From an uncultured Collinsella sp. (GTDB lineage Bacteria; Actinomycetota; Coriobacteriia; Coriobacteriales; Coriobacteriaceae): DNA of 8,263 bases. The stretch is from assembly GCA_900552185.1 (NCBI GenBank), contig URYT01000077.1:1-8263 (forward strand), in the 5' to 3' direction. Each line of letters begins with the position of its first letter. Positions within the stretch are counted from its first letter, which is position 1. This document shows positions 1 through 7,170 of this stretch, piece after piece. The translations under genes were made by a program, and so were the position numbers. The notes below the pieces were generated by a model. The model made no database searches. It saw nothing but the letters and a program-made list of their open reading frames with translations, and was not told the DNA's origin.

Positions 1-2501
1 GTGGCGGGCTGGCCCAGGCTCACGTAGCCTAAGCCTACATCGTACAGCGTCTGGAGCTTGCGCTTAATCTGCGGGATATTCCCAAAGAAGGCCAGCGCCT
101 CGGTGACGCTCATGTCGAGCACGTCCGAGATGGTCTTGCCACGGTAGGTGACCTCGAGTGTCTCGCGGTTGTAGCGTTTACCGCCGCAAACTTCGCAGGG
201 AACGTAGATATCGGGAAGGAAGTGCATCTCGATCTTGATCTGCCCGTCGCCCTTGCACGCCTCGCAGCGCCCGCCACTCACATTAAAGGAGAAACGACCC
301 GGCGAGTAGCCGCGCGCCTTCGACTCCGGCGTACTCGCAAACAGCGCGCGAAGATCATCCCACAGGCCGATATAGGTAGCAGGGTTGGAACGCGGCGTGC
401 GGCCAATCGGCGACTGGTCGATATCGATAACCTTATCGATACACTCGATGCCCTCGATTTTTTTATACGGACCCACAGGGCGCGTCGAACGGTGAATAGC
501 ATTCGTAAGGGCAGGCGCAATGGTGTCGGTAACCAGGGAGCTCTTGCCCGATCCCGACACGCCGGTAACAACCGTAAGCGTACCAAACTCGATCTTGGCG
601 GTAACGTTTTTGAGGTTGTTGGCTCGAGCGCCCGTAATTTTAAGGCAGCCGCGACCGGGCTTGCGCCGTTCATCAGGCACCCGAATCATTCGTTTGCCGG
701 TCAGATAAGCGCCCGTCATCGACTCAGGACACGCCATGATATCAGCAGGCGTTCCCGCCGCGACTACGTGTCCGCCGTTGACACCGGCGCCGGGCCCCAT
801 GTCGATCACGTAGTCGGCGGCACGGATTGTATCCTCGTCGTGTTCGACAACGATAACGGTATTGCCGATATCGCGCAGGCGCTCGAGCGTCTTGATCAGG
901 CGCTCGTTGTCACGCTGATGAAGACCGATTGAGGGCTCGTCCAGAATATAGAGCACGCCCATGAGACCCGCGCCGATCTGCGTTGCCAAGCGAATACGCT
1001 GTGCCTCGCCACCGGAAAGCGTCGCCGAGGCGCGATCGAGTGTCAGATAGTCGAGTCCAACATCGACCAGAAAACGCAGGCGCTCCAGAATTTCCTTGAC
1101 GATACGGCCGCCGATAAACTGTTGGCGCTCGGTGAGTTCCAGGCCCTCAAAAAACTCGAGCGATTCACGGCACGACAGGCAACAAACTTCGTAAATGGAC
1201 TTGCCGCCCACGGTGACGGCGAGCATCTCAGGGCGCAAACGAGCGCCGTGGCAGGTCGAGCACGGCTCCTCGCGAATGTACTTCTCCAGGCGCGCCTTGG
1301 TGTTCTCGTTCGTCGTCTCGGTATAGCGTTCGTACAGGATGTTGCGAACGCCCGAAAACTTGGTATCCCACTGGCTGCGACGTCCGTCGAGCTTTTGGTA
1401 GTCGACCGAGATCTTCGTATCGCCCAGGCCATCCAAGAATGCGCGACGCACGCGAGGGGGCAAGTCCTCCCACGGCGTATCGGCGCTCACCTTAAAGTGT
1501 TTGCAGACCGCAGCAAAAATCTGCGGATAGTAGTTCGAATTGCCAAACAGGCTACCAAAGACTCCGTCGGCAATGGACTTCGAGGGGTCCTCGATCAGCG
1601 CCTCGGCATCAACGGTTTTCTTAAAGCCCAGGCCGTCGCACTCAGGACATGCGCCATAGGGAGCGTTAAACGAAAAATCACGCGGCTGAAGATCGTCAAT
1701 GGAGTGTCCATGCTCCGGGCACGCCAAGGCCAACGAATACTCCAGAAGCTCGCCCTCGGTCCCCTCGGGAGCATCACGATCGGGCAGCATGTACACGTTT
1801 ACATTGCCGTGAGCCAGCGCGGTCGCCTGCTCAACAGACTCGGCGATACGGCCAAGAGAGTTCTCACGGATCACGATGCGATCGACCACGACCTCGATAT
1901 CGTGCTTGAACTTCTTGTCCAGATCGATCGGATCGTCGAGCGAGCGCACTTCACCGTCGACACGCACGCGGCTAAAGCCCTCGGCGCGAAGGTCCTCAAA
2001 CAGTTTGGTGTACTCGCCTTTTCGCCCGCGCACCACCGGTGCCAGCACAAACGCGCGGCGGCCCTCCCCCGCCGCCAAGACCTTGTCGGCAACCTGGTCG
2101 GTCGTCTGGCGCTCAATGACGCGGCCGCATTCGGGACAGTGCGGGGTGCCCACACGGGCGAACAGCAGGCGCAGATAGTCATAAATCTCGGTTACGGTGC
2201 CAACCGTCGAGCGAGGGTTTTTAGACGTCGTCTTTTGGTCGATCGACACCGCCGGCGAAAGGCCGTCGATTGAATCCAAGTCGGGTTTGTCCATCTGGCC
2301 CAAGAACTGGCGCGCATAGCTCGAAAGACTCTCGACGTATCGACGCTGGCCCTCGGCATAGATAGTGTCAAATGCCAGCGAACTCTTGCCCGAGCCAGAA
2401 AGACCGGTAATGACCACGAGTTGGTCACGCGGAATGGAAACATCGATATCACGGAGGTTGTGCTCACGAGCGCCGCGAATAACGATAGAAGAATCAGACA
2501 T
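1..2501 (-). CDS. uvrA: UvrABC excinuclease subunit A (C-terminus cut off by window edge)
   Basis: UvrA dimers scan DNA for bulky lesions, load UvrB and leave; the protein is a cytoplasmic ABC-type ATPase of nucleotide excision repair. About 833 residues are present out of roughly 940-950 usual for the family, and the frame is open throughout. Seen in order: Walker A GLSGSGKSS at residues 33-41; a CPEC motif at 122-125; a zinc module C261/H264/C285/C288; ABC signature LSGGE at 495-499; Walker B LYILDEP with D521/E522; second Walker A GVSGSGKSS near 647; and the UvrA zinc finger C746-X2-C749-X19-C769-X2-C772. The sequence stops at GQPAT, just before the second LSGGE signature, so that signature and the second Walker B lie outside. 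The ATG at 2499-2501 gives the expected MSDSSIVIRGAREHNL start and has AAGGAG five bases upstream. One zinc ligand position that is Cys in E. coli is His here (CPEH), a variation I believe other bacteria also show. Identity is certain. Confidence 0.98.
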   Translation of the reverse strand, partial: MSDSSIVIRGAREHNLRDIDVSIPRDQLVVITGLSGSGKSSLAFDTIYAEGQRRYVESLSSYARQFLGQMDKPDLDSIDGLSPAVSIDQKTTSKNPRSTVGTVTEIYDYLRLLFARVGTPHCPECGRVIERQTTDQVADKVLAAGEGRRAFVLAPVVRGRKGEYTKLFEDLRAEGFSRVRVDGEVRSLDDPIDLDKKFKHDIEVVVDRIVIRENSLGRIAESVEQATALAHGNVNVYMLPDRDAPEGTEGELLEYSLALACPEHGHSIDDLQPRDFSFNAPYGACPECDGLGFKKTVDAEALIEDPSKSIADGVFGSLFGNSNYYPQIFAAVCKHFKVSADTPWEDLPPRVRRAFLDGLGDTKISVDYQKLDGRRSQWDTKFSGVRNILYERYTETTNENTKARLEKYIREEPCSTCHGARLRPEMLAVTVGGKSIYEVCCLSCRESLEFFEGLELTERQQFIGGRIVKEILERLRFLVDVGLDYLTLDRASATLSGGEAQRIRLATQIGAGLMGVLYILDEPSIGLHQRDNERLIKTLERLRDIGNTVIVVEHDEDTIRAADYVIDMGPGAGVNGGHVVAAGTPADIMACPESMTGAYLTGKRMIRVPDERRKPGRGCLKITGARANNLKNVTAKIEFGTLTVVTGVSGSGKSSLVTDTIAPALTNAIHRSTRPVGPYKKIEGIECIDKVIDIDQSPIGRTPRSNPATYIGLWDDLRALFASTPESKARGYSPGRFSFNVSGGRCEACKGDGQIKIEMHFLPDIYVPCEVCGGKRYNRETLEVTYRGKTISDVLDMSVTEALAFFGNIPQIKRKLQTLYDVGLGYVSLGQPA

Positions 2502-2506
2502 GGAAG

Positions 2507-2512
2507 CTCCTT
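2507..2512 (-). promoter_or_regulatory. Ribosome binding site of uvrA
   Basis: AAGGAG (minus strand) lies five bases before the uvrA ATG and supports that start. A second purine-rich AGGAGG lies at 2514-2519, twelve bases from the ATG, which is too far to be the main site but could help ribosome recruitment. Confidence 0.8.
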
Positions 2513-2529
2513 GCCTCCTATTGCATCGA

Positions 2530-2535
2530 ATCATA
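2530..2535 (-). promoter_or_regulatory. Possible -10 element of the uvrA promoter
   Basis: TATGAT on the minus strand matches the sigma-70 -10 consensus at five of six bases and lies about 28 bases upstream of the uvrA start codon. No good TTGACA-like -35 sits 16-18 bases further up, so this is a -10-only guess. The LexA-like box at 2563-2576 lies just upstream of where the -35 would be. Confidence 0.25.
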
Positions 2536-2562
2536 CTGTCGATGAGTTTAGCGCACTCGACG

Positions 2563-2576
2563 CGCACAGATGTTCG
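2563..2576 (-). promoter_or_regulatory. Candidate LexA/DinR SOS box upstream of uvrA
   Basis: Read on the minus strand the site is CGAACATCTGTGCG. It matches the ideal Gram-positive LexA palindrome CGAACATATGTTCG at 12 of 14 bases: the left half-site CGAACAT is perfect and the right half-site has one mismatch at the last T of GTT plus one central change. It lies about 62 bases upstream of the uvrA start, a normal operator position, and uvrA is a classic SOS gene in many bacteria. The motif match is visible; control by LexA is inferred. It lies in a divergent region, so it could also affect the plus-strand transferase gene. Confidence 0.45.
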
Positions 2577-2654
2577 TAATACAAGATTCGCAGACCTTTA
2601 GCTTTGCGTATCGGGCGCTTTGTTTCTCGAAATGCCGTGGAAAGGTTACAGTAA

Positions 2655-2660
2655 TCTAAT
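2655..2660 (+). promoter_or_regulatory. Possible -10 element for the LTA synthase-like gene
   Basis: TCTAAT matches TATAAT at five of six bases and would start transcription near 2667, leaving a leader of roughly 28 bases before the ATG at 2695. It sits in an AT-richer stretch than its surroundings. No recognisable -35 is present at 16-18 bases, so confidence is low. If real, it excludes translation from the upstream TTG at 2620. Confidence 0.22.
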
Positions 2661-2682
2661 ACTGAACTTAATTTGCCGTAAC

Positions 2683-2688
2683 AGAGGA
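2683..2688 (+). promoter_or_regulatory. Ribosome binding site deciding the start of the LTA synthase-like gene
   Basis: AGAGGA with a six-base spacer to the ATG at 2695. The same frame remains open upstream to a TTG at 2620, but nothing resembling a ribosome binding site precedes that codon, so the ATG is preferred. Confidence 0.65.
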
Positions 2689-2694
2689 ACGTCC

Positions 2695-4848
2695 ATGACC
2701 GAAGATATCCCCCTTGAAATCACTTCGAGCGACATGGCCAATCTGCCCATATTCATCGCCGTCCTTATCGTGGCCATCGTCGTGGTGCGTGTATATCTTT
2801 CAATCAAACACAATGAAAAGCCGCCCATTGCCCGCGTCTTTTGGTGCGCGACGCTCCTCATCCCGCTCGGCATGGTAGCTGCATGGATTACGAATCAATT
2901 GCTCGTAAATGAGGACAATTCCCTATGGGTCCTTTCTTATTCGGCGCTCGGTGCTACCGCCGTCATACTTCTTGTCGAGCCCTTGGTTTCGGGACTTATC
3001 GACCAAACCGATCTTGCGACGGGAACGGTTGCCTGTATTTGCCGTGACATCCTTGTCATCGCCGCTGTTTCAGCGCTCTCGTTCGTTTCGCTCGAAATTG
3101 CCTGTAACGAAACGTTCTATCGCATTCCCGCCAACTCATTCGGGTTTTCCGTCGGGCTGCTCGCGACGGTTCTGCTCTCCCTTTATTTGCTGGGACAGCG
3201 TCATGGAGGCGTCATGGCCCTCGTGCCCGTCGCCTGTTGCATCCTTGGCATTGCCGAGCACTTCGTCATAACGTTTAAAGGCGAGGCCATCCTGCCAAGC
3301 GATATCTTGGCCCTTGGCACCGCAATGGAAGTGAGCGAGGGATACGAGTTTACCTTTACCGCCGGAATCGTAACCTCTCTAGCCCTGCTGGAGATTTCCC
3401 TAGGGCTTCTTTCGCTTATCCGACCGAGAAAGCTCCGTACGCCCACCCATGTCTTCCCCGCAATCGCCGCTAACCTCTGCGCTTTTCTGCTAGTGACCGT
3501 TATGGGGCTCTCGGGCTTTTCCAGCATCGACTTGGAGCAGGCGCTGAATTTTGGATTTGACCGTTGGCAGCCCATCACCACGTATGCGTCTCAGGGTTTT
3601 ATCACTTCGTTCACCGAAATGGTCAACGAGTTGCCCATTGAGAAGCCCGAAGGCTATACGCCCGATGAGGCGCAGAGCATCGAGCAGAAGCTCGCCGCCA
3701 CCTACGACAGCACGTATGGCTCGAGCGAGCAGCGCGCGGCGGCCGTTGCCCAGTTCAATGAAATCAAGCCGACGATTGTTGCCGTCATGAATGAGAGTTT
3801 TAGCGACCTTTCGTGCTTTGAGCAGCTCCAGGCGGCCGGGTACACCGGCCCCGCATTCTACAACTCGCTTCCCGACACACTTGTTCGCGGCACCATGCTC
3901 GCTTCGGTCGCCGGTGGCGGAACGGCGAACTCCGAATTCGAATTTTTGACCGGAGCGACAACGGCCTTTGTCGGATTAGGCAAAATCCCCTATCAGCTAT
4001 ATCAGATGAATGGCGTCAACAGCCTGGCAAAGGACCTTAAGGAGCTTGGGTATACCGCTACCGCTATGCACCCGCAAAACCCCGTCAACTACCATCGAGA
4101 TAAAATCTATCAGCAGCTGGGCTTTGGAGACTTTCTTTCAATCGGCGATTTCGAAGGTGCGCCCTGTTACCATGCCGGCGTATGCGACTACGCCACCTAC
4201 GACAAGATACTCGACCTGCTTAGAACCGACGAAGCCCCGCAGTTCATCTTTGACGTCACGATGCAAAATCACGGCGGCTACGACTATGGCACCGTTCCCG
4301 CCGAGGAGCTGACAAACTATTGGGTCGAGGGAGCCAGCGAGGGCGCCAATAGCGCGCTCAACACCTATCTCACCTGCATCAACGCATCCGACCGGGACCT
4401 CGAGTACTTTATCAACGAGCTCCGCAATATCGGCAGACCGGTTGTCCTTGTCTTTTTTGGCGACCATCAGCCGAGCGCCGCAACGACTCTCAACGACGAG
4501 CTGTACCCTCAGGAAGATACGGCAAGCCACGCTTTCCGTATCTATCAGTCGACATATTTTGTCTGGGCTAACTATGAAATCGCCGGCAATACCGAGCTCA
4601 ACGTCTACGACACCGTCGGGGCAAACGAGGTTGCAGCCATTACCCTTAATAAGATCGGCGCCCCGCTCACCGACTATCAAAAGGCCCTGCTTGCAACAAG
4701 GTCAGATGTGCCCACCATCAATGTCGCCGGCTACCTTGGTGCCGACGGGCTGCGCTACGACTTGGAATCTGAAGACAGCCCATACGCCTCGACGATCGAC
4801 AAGCTGCAGCGCATGCAATACCTCGAGTTCGCCAGCAAAGTTCAGTAA
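2695..4848 (+). CDS. LTA synthase/MdoB-type membrane sulfatase-fold glycerolphosphotransferase
   Basis: A 717-residue membrane protein with an extracellular alkaline-phosphatase/sulfatase-fold domain, resembling lipoteichoic acid synthases and MdoB. Such enzymes move glycerol-phosphate units from phosphatidylglycerol to a polymer or glycan outside the membrane. Seen: eight hydrophobic segments near residues 17-36, 46-66, 77-101, 117-136, 149-167, 171-193, 221-242 and 253-274. Basic loops (32-47, 243-252) and acidic ones (1-13, 67-76) fit an N-outside topology that puts the catalytic domain outside. Catalytic landmarks match the family: NESF with metal-binding E367; GGGTANSEFE with nucleophile candidate T410; MQNHGGY with H526; FFGDHQP with D590 and H591. 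The ILPSD segment near 199-203 lies in the last long extracellular loop before the domain. LtaS itself has five membrane segments, so the anchor is longer here. The product, true LTA or another polymer or glycan decoration, cannot be told. It is divergent from uvrA; no clear terminator follows. Confidence 0.88.
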   Translation: MTEDIPLEITSSDMANLPIFIAVLIVAIVVVRVYLSIKHNEKPPIARVFWCATLLIPLGMVAAWITNQLLVNEDNSLWVLSYSALGATAVILLVEPLVSGLIDQTDLATGTVACICRDILVIAAVSALSFVSLEIACNETFYRIPANSFGFSVGLLATVLLSLYLLGQRHGGVMALVPVACCILGIAEHFVITFKGEAILPSDILALGTAMEVSEGYEFTFTAGIVTSLALLEISLGLLSLIRPRKLRTPTHVFPAIAANLCAFLLVTVMGLSGFSSIDLEQALNFGFDRWQPITTYASQGFITSFTEMVNELPIEKPEGYTPDEAQSIEQKLAATYDSTYGSSEQRAAAVAQFNEIKPTIVAVMNESFSDLSCFEQLQAAGYTGPAFYNSLPDTLVRGTMLASVAGGGTANSEFEFLTGATTAFVGLGKIPYQLYQMNGVNSLAKDLKELGYTATAMHPQNPVNYHRDKIYQQLGFGDFLSIGDFEGAPCYHAGVCDYATYDKILDLLRTDEAPQFIFDVTMQNHGGYDYGTVPAEELTNYWVEGASEGANSALNTYLTCINASDRDLEYFINELRNIGRPVVLVFFGDHQPSAATTLNDELYPQEDTASHAFRIYQSTYFVWANYEIAGNTELNVYDTVGANEVAAITLNKIGAPLTDYQKALLATRSDVPTINVAGYLGADGLRYDLESEDSPYASTIDKLQRMQYLEFASKVQ

Positions 4849-4908
4849 GCCCGCCCATTCGCTTGGACCCATCGTATTGCAAGCACGCTCGGCCCAAATG
4901 CATCGTAA

Positions 4909-4938
4909 ATGACTCCCGCTCGCAAACGAGGGTACAAT
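4909..4938 (+). promoter_or_regulatory. Probable sigma-70-type promoter of the mrp operon
   Basis: A -35-like ATGACT (4909-4914; four of six matches to TTGACA) is separated by 18 bases from -10 TACAAT (4933-4938; five of six matches). Transcription would start near 4945 and give a leader of about 50 bases. The spacer contains a short inverted repeat, CTCG-CAAA-CGAG (4919-4930). An in-frame ATG at 4937 overlaps the -10 and so cannot be the mrp start if this promoter is used. Confidence 0.5.
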
Positions 4939-4957
4939 GACGCTCGTGTCACATCAC

Positions 4958-4971
4958 GGGGCCCCGGCCCC
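4958..4971 (+). other. Small GC hairpin in the mrp leader
   Basis: GGGGC-CCCG-GCCCC can form a five-pair all-GC stem with a four-base loop, ending nine bases before the mrp ribosome binding site. It has no U-tract, so it is not a terminator. It may only shape the 5' end of the transcript. Confidence 0.3.
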
Positions 4972-4980
4972 AACATATAC

Positions 4981-4987
4981 AAAGGAG
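4981..4987 (+). promoter_or_regulatory. Ribosome binding site of mrp
   Basis: AAAGGAG with a six-base spacer to the ATG at 4994. This strong site decides the start against the in-frame ATG at 4937, which has no comparable site and overlaps the promoter. Confidence 0.85.
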
Positions 4988-4993
4988 TCATAC

Positions 4994-5824
4994 ATGGGTT
5001 GCGAGCACGCACAGGCCGCCGGCGGACAAACGTCGCCGTCGCAATTTGAGGAGAATACGCTGTCCGAGGTCAAACGCGTCATCGCCGTGCTTTCCGGCAA
5101 GGGCGGTGTCGGCAAGTCGTTTGTCACCGGTGCCATCGCCACCGAGCTTGCCCGTCACGGCCACAAGGTCGGCGTCCTCGATGCCGACATCACCGGTCCC
5201 TCTATCCCCAAGATGTTCGGTATGAGCGGACGCCACGTCCATGCCCTTGGCAACCTCATGCTGCCTGAAATCTCCGAGCACGGCGTCAAGGTCATGAGCT
5301 CCAACCTTCTGCTCCAAAACGAGACCGACCCCGTCCTTTGGCGCGGTCCGGTCATCGCAGGCGCCATTAGGCAGTTCTGGAGCGAGACCTCATGGGGCCC
5401 CATCGACTACCTGCTGGTCGACATGCCTCCGGGAACAGGCGACGTCGCTCTCACCGTCTTCCAGTCACTGCCCGTCGACGGCATCGTCATCGTCACGAGC
5501 CCGCAGGATCTGGTCTCGATGATCGTCGCCAAGGCGGTCAACATGGCCGAGAAGATGAACGTCCCCATTCTGGGCATCGTCGAAAACATGAGCTATATTG
5601 AGTGCCCCGACTGCGGCAAGAAGATCGAGGTCTTTGGCAAGAGCAAGCTCCCCGAGGTCGCAGAACGCTATAACCTCGACATCTTGGGCACGCTTCCCAT
5701 CAATCCGTCACTCGCCGAGGCCTGCGATAAGGGCGAGGTCGAGACCGCGCTGCCCGATGGCATGTTGCCCAAGGCAGTCTCTGCCGTCGAGGCCATTACC
5801 CCGCACGAGACCGACGAGGCCTAA
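4994..5824 (+). CDS. mrp: Mrp/NBP35 (ApbC) family iron-sulfur cluster carrier ATPase
   Basis: A 276-residue cytoplasmic P-loop ATPase of the SIMIBI class that binds a bridging [4Fe-4S] cluster as a dimer and hands it to apoproteins. Seen: deviant Walker A GKGGVGKS at 35-42, switch-type DADITGPSIP near 60-70, Walker B-like LLVDMPPGTGD at 140-150, and the cluster-binding CPDC with C204 and C207. It is the short form: there is no N-terminal MIP18 (DUF59) domain. NBP35-type proteins carry an N-terminal Cys cluster; here only a single Cys3 in MGCEH remains. The start at 4994 is chosen for its AAAGGAG site. The gene is first of a two-gene unit, its stop directly followed by the GTG of the next flavoprotein. 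Family identity is firm; the client protein is unknown. Confidence 0.95.
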   Translation: MGCEHAQAAGGQTSPSQFEENTLSEVKRVIAVLSGKGGVGKSFVTGAIATELARHGHKVGVLDADITGPSIPKMFGMSGRHVHALGNLMLPEISEHGVKVMSSNLLLQNETDPVLWRGPVIAGAIRQFWSETSWGPIDYLLVDMPPGTGDVALTVFQSLPVDGIVIVTSPQDLVSMIVAKAVNMAEKMNVPILGIVENMSYIECPDCGKKIEVFGKSKLPEVAERYNLDILGTLPINPSLAEACDKGEVETALPDGMLPKAVSAVEAITPHETDEA

Positions 5825-7096
5825 GTGAACACGAGCGCCTTCTATGACGTCCTGGTAATCGGCGGCGGGGCTTCAGGCCTCGCCGCCGCCATTACGGCCG
5901 CACGTGCTGGCAAAAGCGTCTGCATCGTTGAGTGCGATGTCGCCTGCGGCCTTAAGCTCCTTGCGACCGGTAACGGCCGTTGCAACCTCTCCAACGAATC
6001 GATTGATCCTCAGCGGTATAACCACCCCGCATTCGTCGAATCTGTCATGAGGACCCAGCCCGAACAAGAGCTTATGGGTTTCTTCTCCTCGCTGGGCATC
6101 ATGACAACCTCCGAGGAAGGCCGGCTGTACCCGCGCTCCCTTCGCGCCGAATCGGTGCGCGACGCGCTTCTCAACGTTTGCGACCGCCTAGGTATCACCT
6201 TAATCTGCGGAGCCAATATTGCCACGGCGCGCAAAGATCCCGAAGGCTGGGCACTCCAAATAAACCGTCCAGCGCGGGCGCTCAAGGCAAAAAAGCACGA
6301 CGACCGAAAATCGGAGCTCCGCTCGCTTCGGAAGGCACTCGCCGATGTCCCTCGCAAGAACGAAGCCCTGCAGGCACATGCCGTAATTATCGCCACGGGC
6401 GGCAACCCCACCGGTATCGCCGATACGTTTGGCCTCCCCCTCACCTCGCTGCGCCCCATCCTCTGCCCCGTATCGGCAACGGTCGTTGGCGATCGGGCGG
6501 CACTCAAGACGTTGGATGGTCTGCGCGTCCGCGCCCGCTTGACGCTCACCCGTAACCATAGTGAGCTCTGGCACGAAGACGGTGAAGTACTGTTTCGAGC
6601 CTTCGGCATCTCGGGCGTCGCTGTCTTCAACCTCTCCCGTCGTATCCAGCGCGGCGATACGATCCTGCTCGACGTTTTCCCCGACCTCTCCAAAGACGAG
6701 CTGCTCGATATGCTCAACCGGCGCGTTGAGCTGCTCGGCGGCTTTTCGCCCCGCGATCCCCGTTGGCTCGACGGCATGCTCGCCCCGCAACTCTCCCGCG
6801 TCGTCTGCACGACGTTCGAGCAGTGCCATCCAGGCTCCAACGATGTCATCCATCTGGTCTCAATCCTCAAACACTTTAAGCTGCTCGTCGAGGGAACAGC
6901 CGAGGAGCGCTCGGCGCAGGTCACGCGTGGTGGCGTATCTGTCGAGAGCATCTCAATACCCAGTCTACGCGCGCGCAGCGCTGTCGACGCCCCGCTTTAC
7001 ATCTGCGGCGAAGCGCTCGACATCGACGCCGATTGCGGAGGCTTTAACCTTGCGTGGGCCTGGCTCTCGGGCATTCGCGCCGCAAGCAGCCTGTAG
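5825..7096 (+). CDS. FAD-binding oxidoreductase of the HI0933/BaiN family
   Basis: A 423-residue flavoprotein. The family includes BaiN, reported to act on bile acid intermediates, and many members called aminoacetone oxidase family FAD-binding enzymes; most are uncharacterised. Seen: Rossmann motif GGGASG at 13-18 with E36 at the end of strand 2; family signature KLLATGNGRCNLSN at 44-57; IIATGG at 188-193; VLFRAFGISGVAVFNLS at 255-271; and C-terminal FAD closure GEALDIDADCGGFN at 395-408. Two departures: a basic, charged stretch at about 151-182 in the substrate-side region, and a shortened segment after ATGG, where relatives usually have a Gly-rich STGDGY-type motif. The GTG start abuts the mrp stop (TAAGTG) with GAGG at 5816-5819, so translation is probably coupled. 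The substrate is unknown; BaiN activity should not be assumed. Confidence 0.9.
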   Translation: MNTSAFYDVLVIGGGASGLAAAITAARAGKSVCIVECDVACGLKLLATGNGRCNLSNESIDPQRYNHPAFVESVMRTQPEQELMGFFSSLGIMTTSEEGRLYPRSLRAESVRDALLNVCDRLGITLICGANIATARKDPEGWALQINRPARALKAKKHDDRKSELRSLRKALADVPRKNEALQAHAVIIATGGNPTGIADTFGLPLTSLRPILCPVSATVVGDRAALKTLDGLRVRARLTLTRNHSELWHEDGEVLFRAFGISGVAVFNLSRRIQRGDTILLDVFPDLSKDELLDMLNRRVELLGGFSPRDPRWLDGMLAPQLSRVVCTTFEQCHPGSNDVIHLVSILKHFKLLVEGTAEERSAQVTRGGVSVESISIPSLRARSAVDAPLYICGEALDIDADCGGFNLAWAWLSGIRAASSL

Positions 7097-7106
7097 CCGC
7101 GCAGTC

Positions 7107-7112
7107 TATAAT
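7107..7112 (+). promoter_or_regulatory. Consensus -10 hexamer upstream of the COG2509 gene
   Basis: A perfect TATAAT lies eleven bases after the preceding stop codon. No TTGACA-like -35 lies 16-18 bases upstream (that region reads AAGCAG within the end of the flavoprotein gene). Transcription would begin near 7119, immediately before the hairpin at 7127-7150, giving a leader of about 58 bases to the ATG. Confidence 0.4.
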
Positions 7113-7126
7113 CAAAAACGCATTCG

Positions 7127-7158
7127 GGCCGTCTGGGATACCGGACGGCCTCTTTCTT
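7127..7158 (+). terminator. Rho-independent terminator-like hairpin between the two flavoprotein genes
   Basis: Bases 7127-7136 pair with 7141-7150 to give a ten-pair stem (one G-U wobble) around the loop GATA, followed by TCTTTCTT. The stem is very stable; the U-tract is interrupted by two C residues. It probably ends the mrp operon. Because a perfect -10 lies upstream of it and the next gene's ribosome binding site lies 13 bases after the stem, it could instead act as a leader attenuator. Confidence 0.6.
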
Positions 7159-7163
7159 GCCTC

Positions 7164-7170
7164 TAAGGAG
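7164..7170 (+). promoter_or_regulatory. Ribosome binding site of the COG2509 flavoprotein gene
   Basis: TAAGGAG with a six-base spacer to the ATG at 7177. It is the strongest initiation signal in this gap and fixes the start. Confidence 0.85.

Noticed and set aside
222..932. A 236-codon plus-strand frame opposite the 3' part of uvrA.
   Set aside because: Arg/Ala-rich composition without motifs; a mirror of the uvrA codon bias.
1122..2273. A long open frame of 383 codons on the plus strand, antisense to uvrA.
   Set aside because: It lies wholly inside uvrA, which has every expected motif. Its product shows no recognisable domain, and long antisense frames are expected in high-GC genes.
2620..2694. 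An upstream TTG start that would add 25 residues to the LTA synthase-like protein.
   Set aside because: No ribosome binding site precedes the TTG, the ATG at 2695 has AGAGGA at proper spacing, and the possible -10 element lies downstream of the TTG.
4849..4908. A possible terminator after the LTA synthase-like gene, from GCTTG (4861-4865) and CAAGC (4880-4884).
   Set aside because: Only a five-pair stem with a 14-base loop and no T-run; not convincing.
4937..4993. An upstream in-frame ATG that would add 19 residues to Mrp.
   Set aside because: It overlaps the -10 element, lacks a ribosome binding site, and the ATG at 4994 has a strong AAAGGAG.
6010..6951. A 313-codon minus-strand frame opposite the BaiN-family gene.
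   Set aside because: Ser/Arg-rich composition with no domain, inside a gene with firm family motifs.
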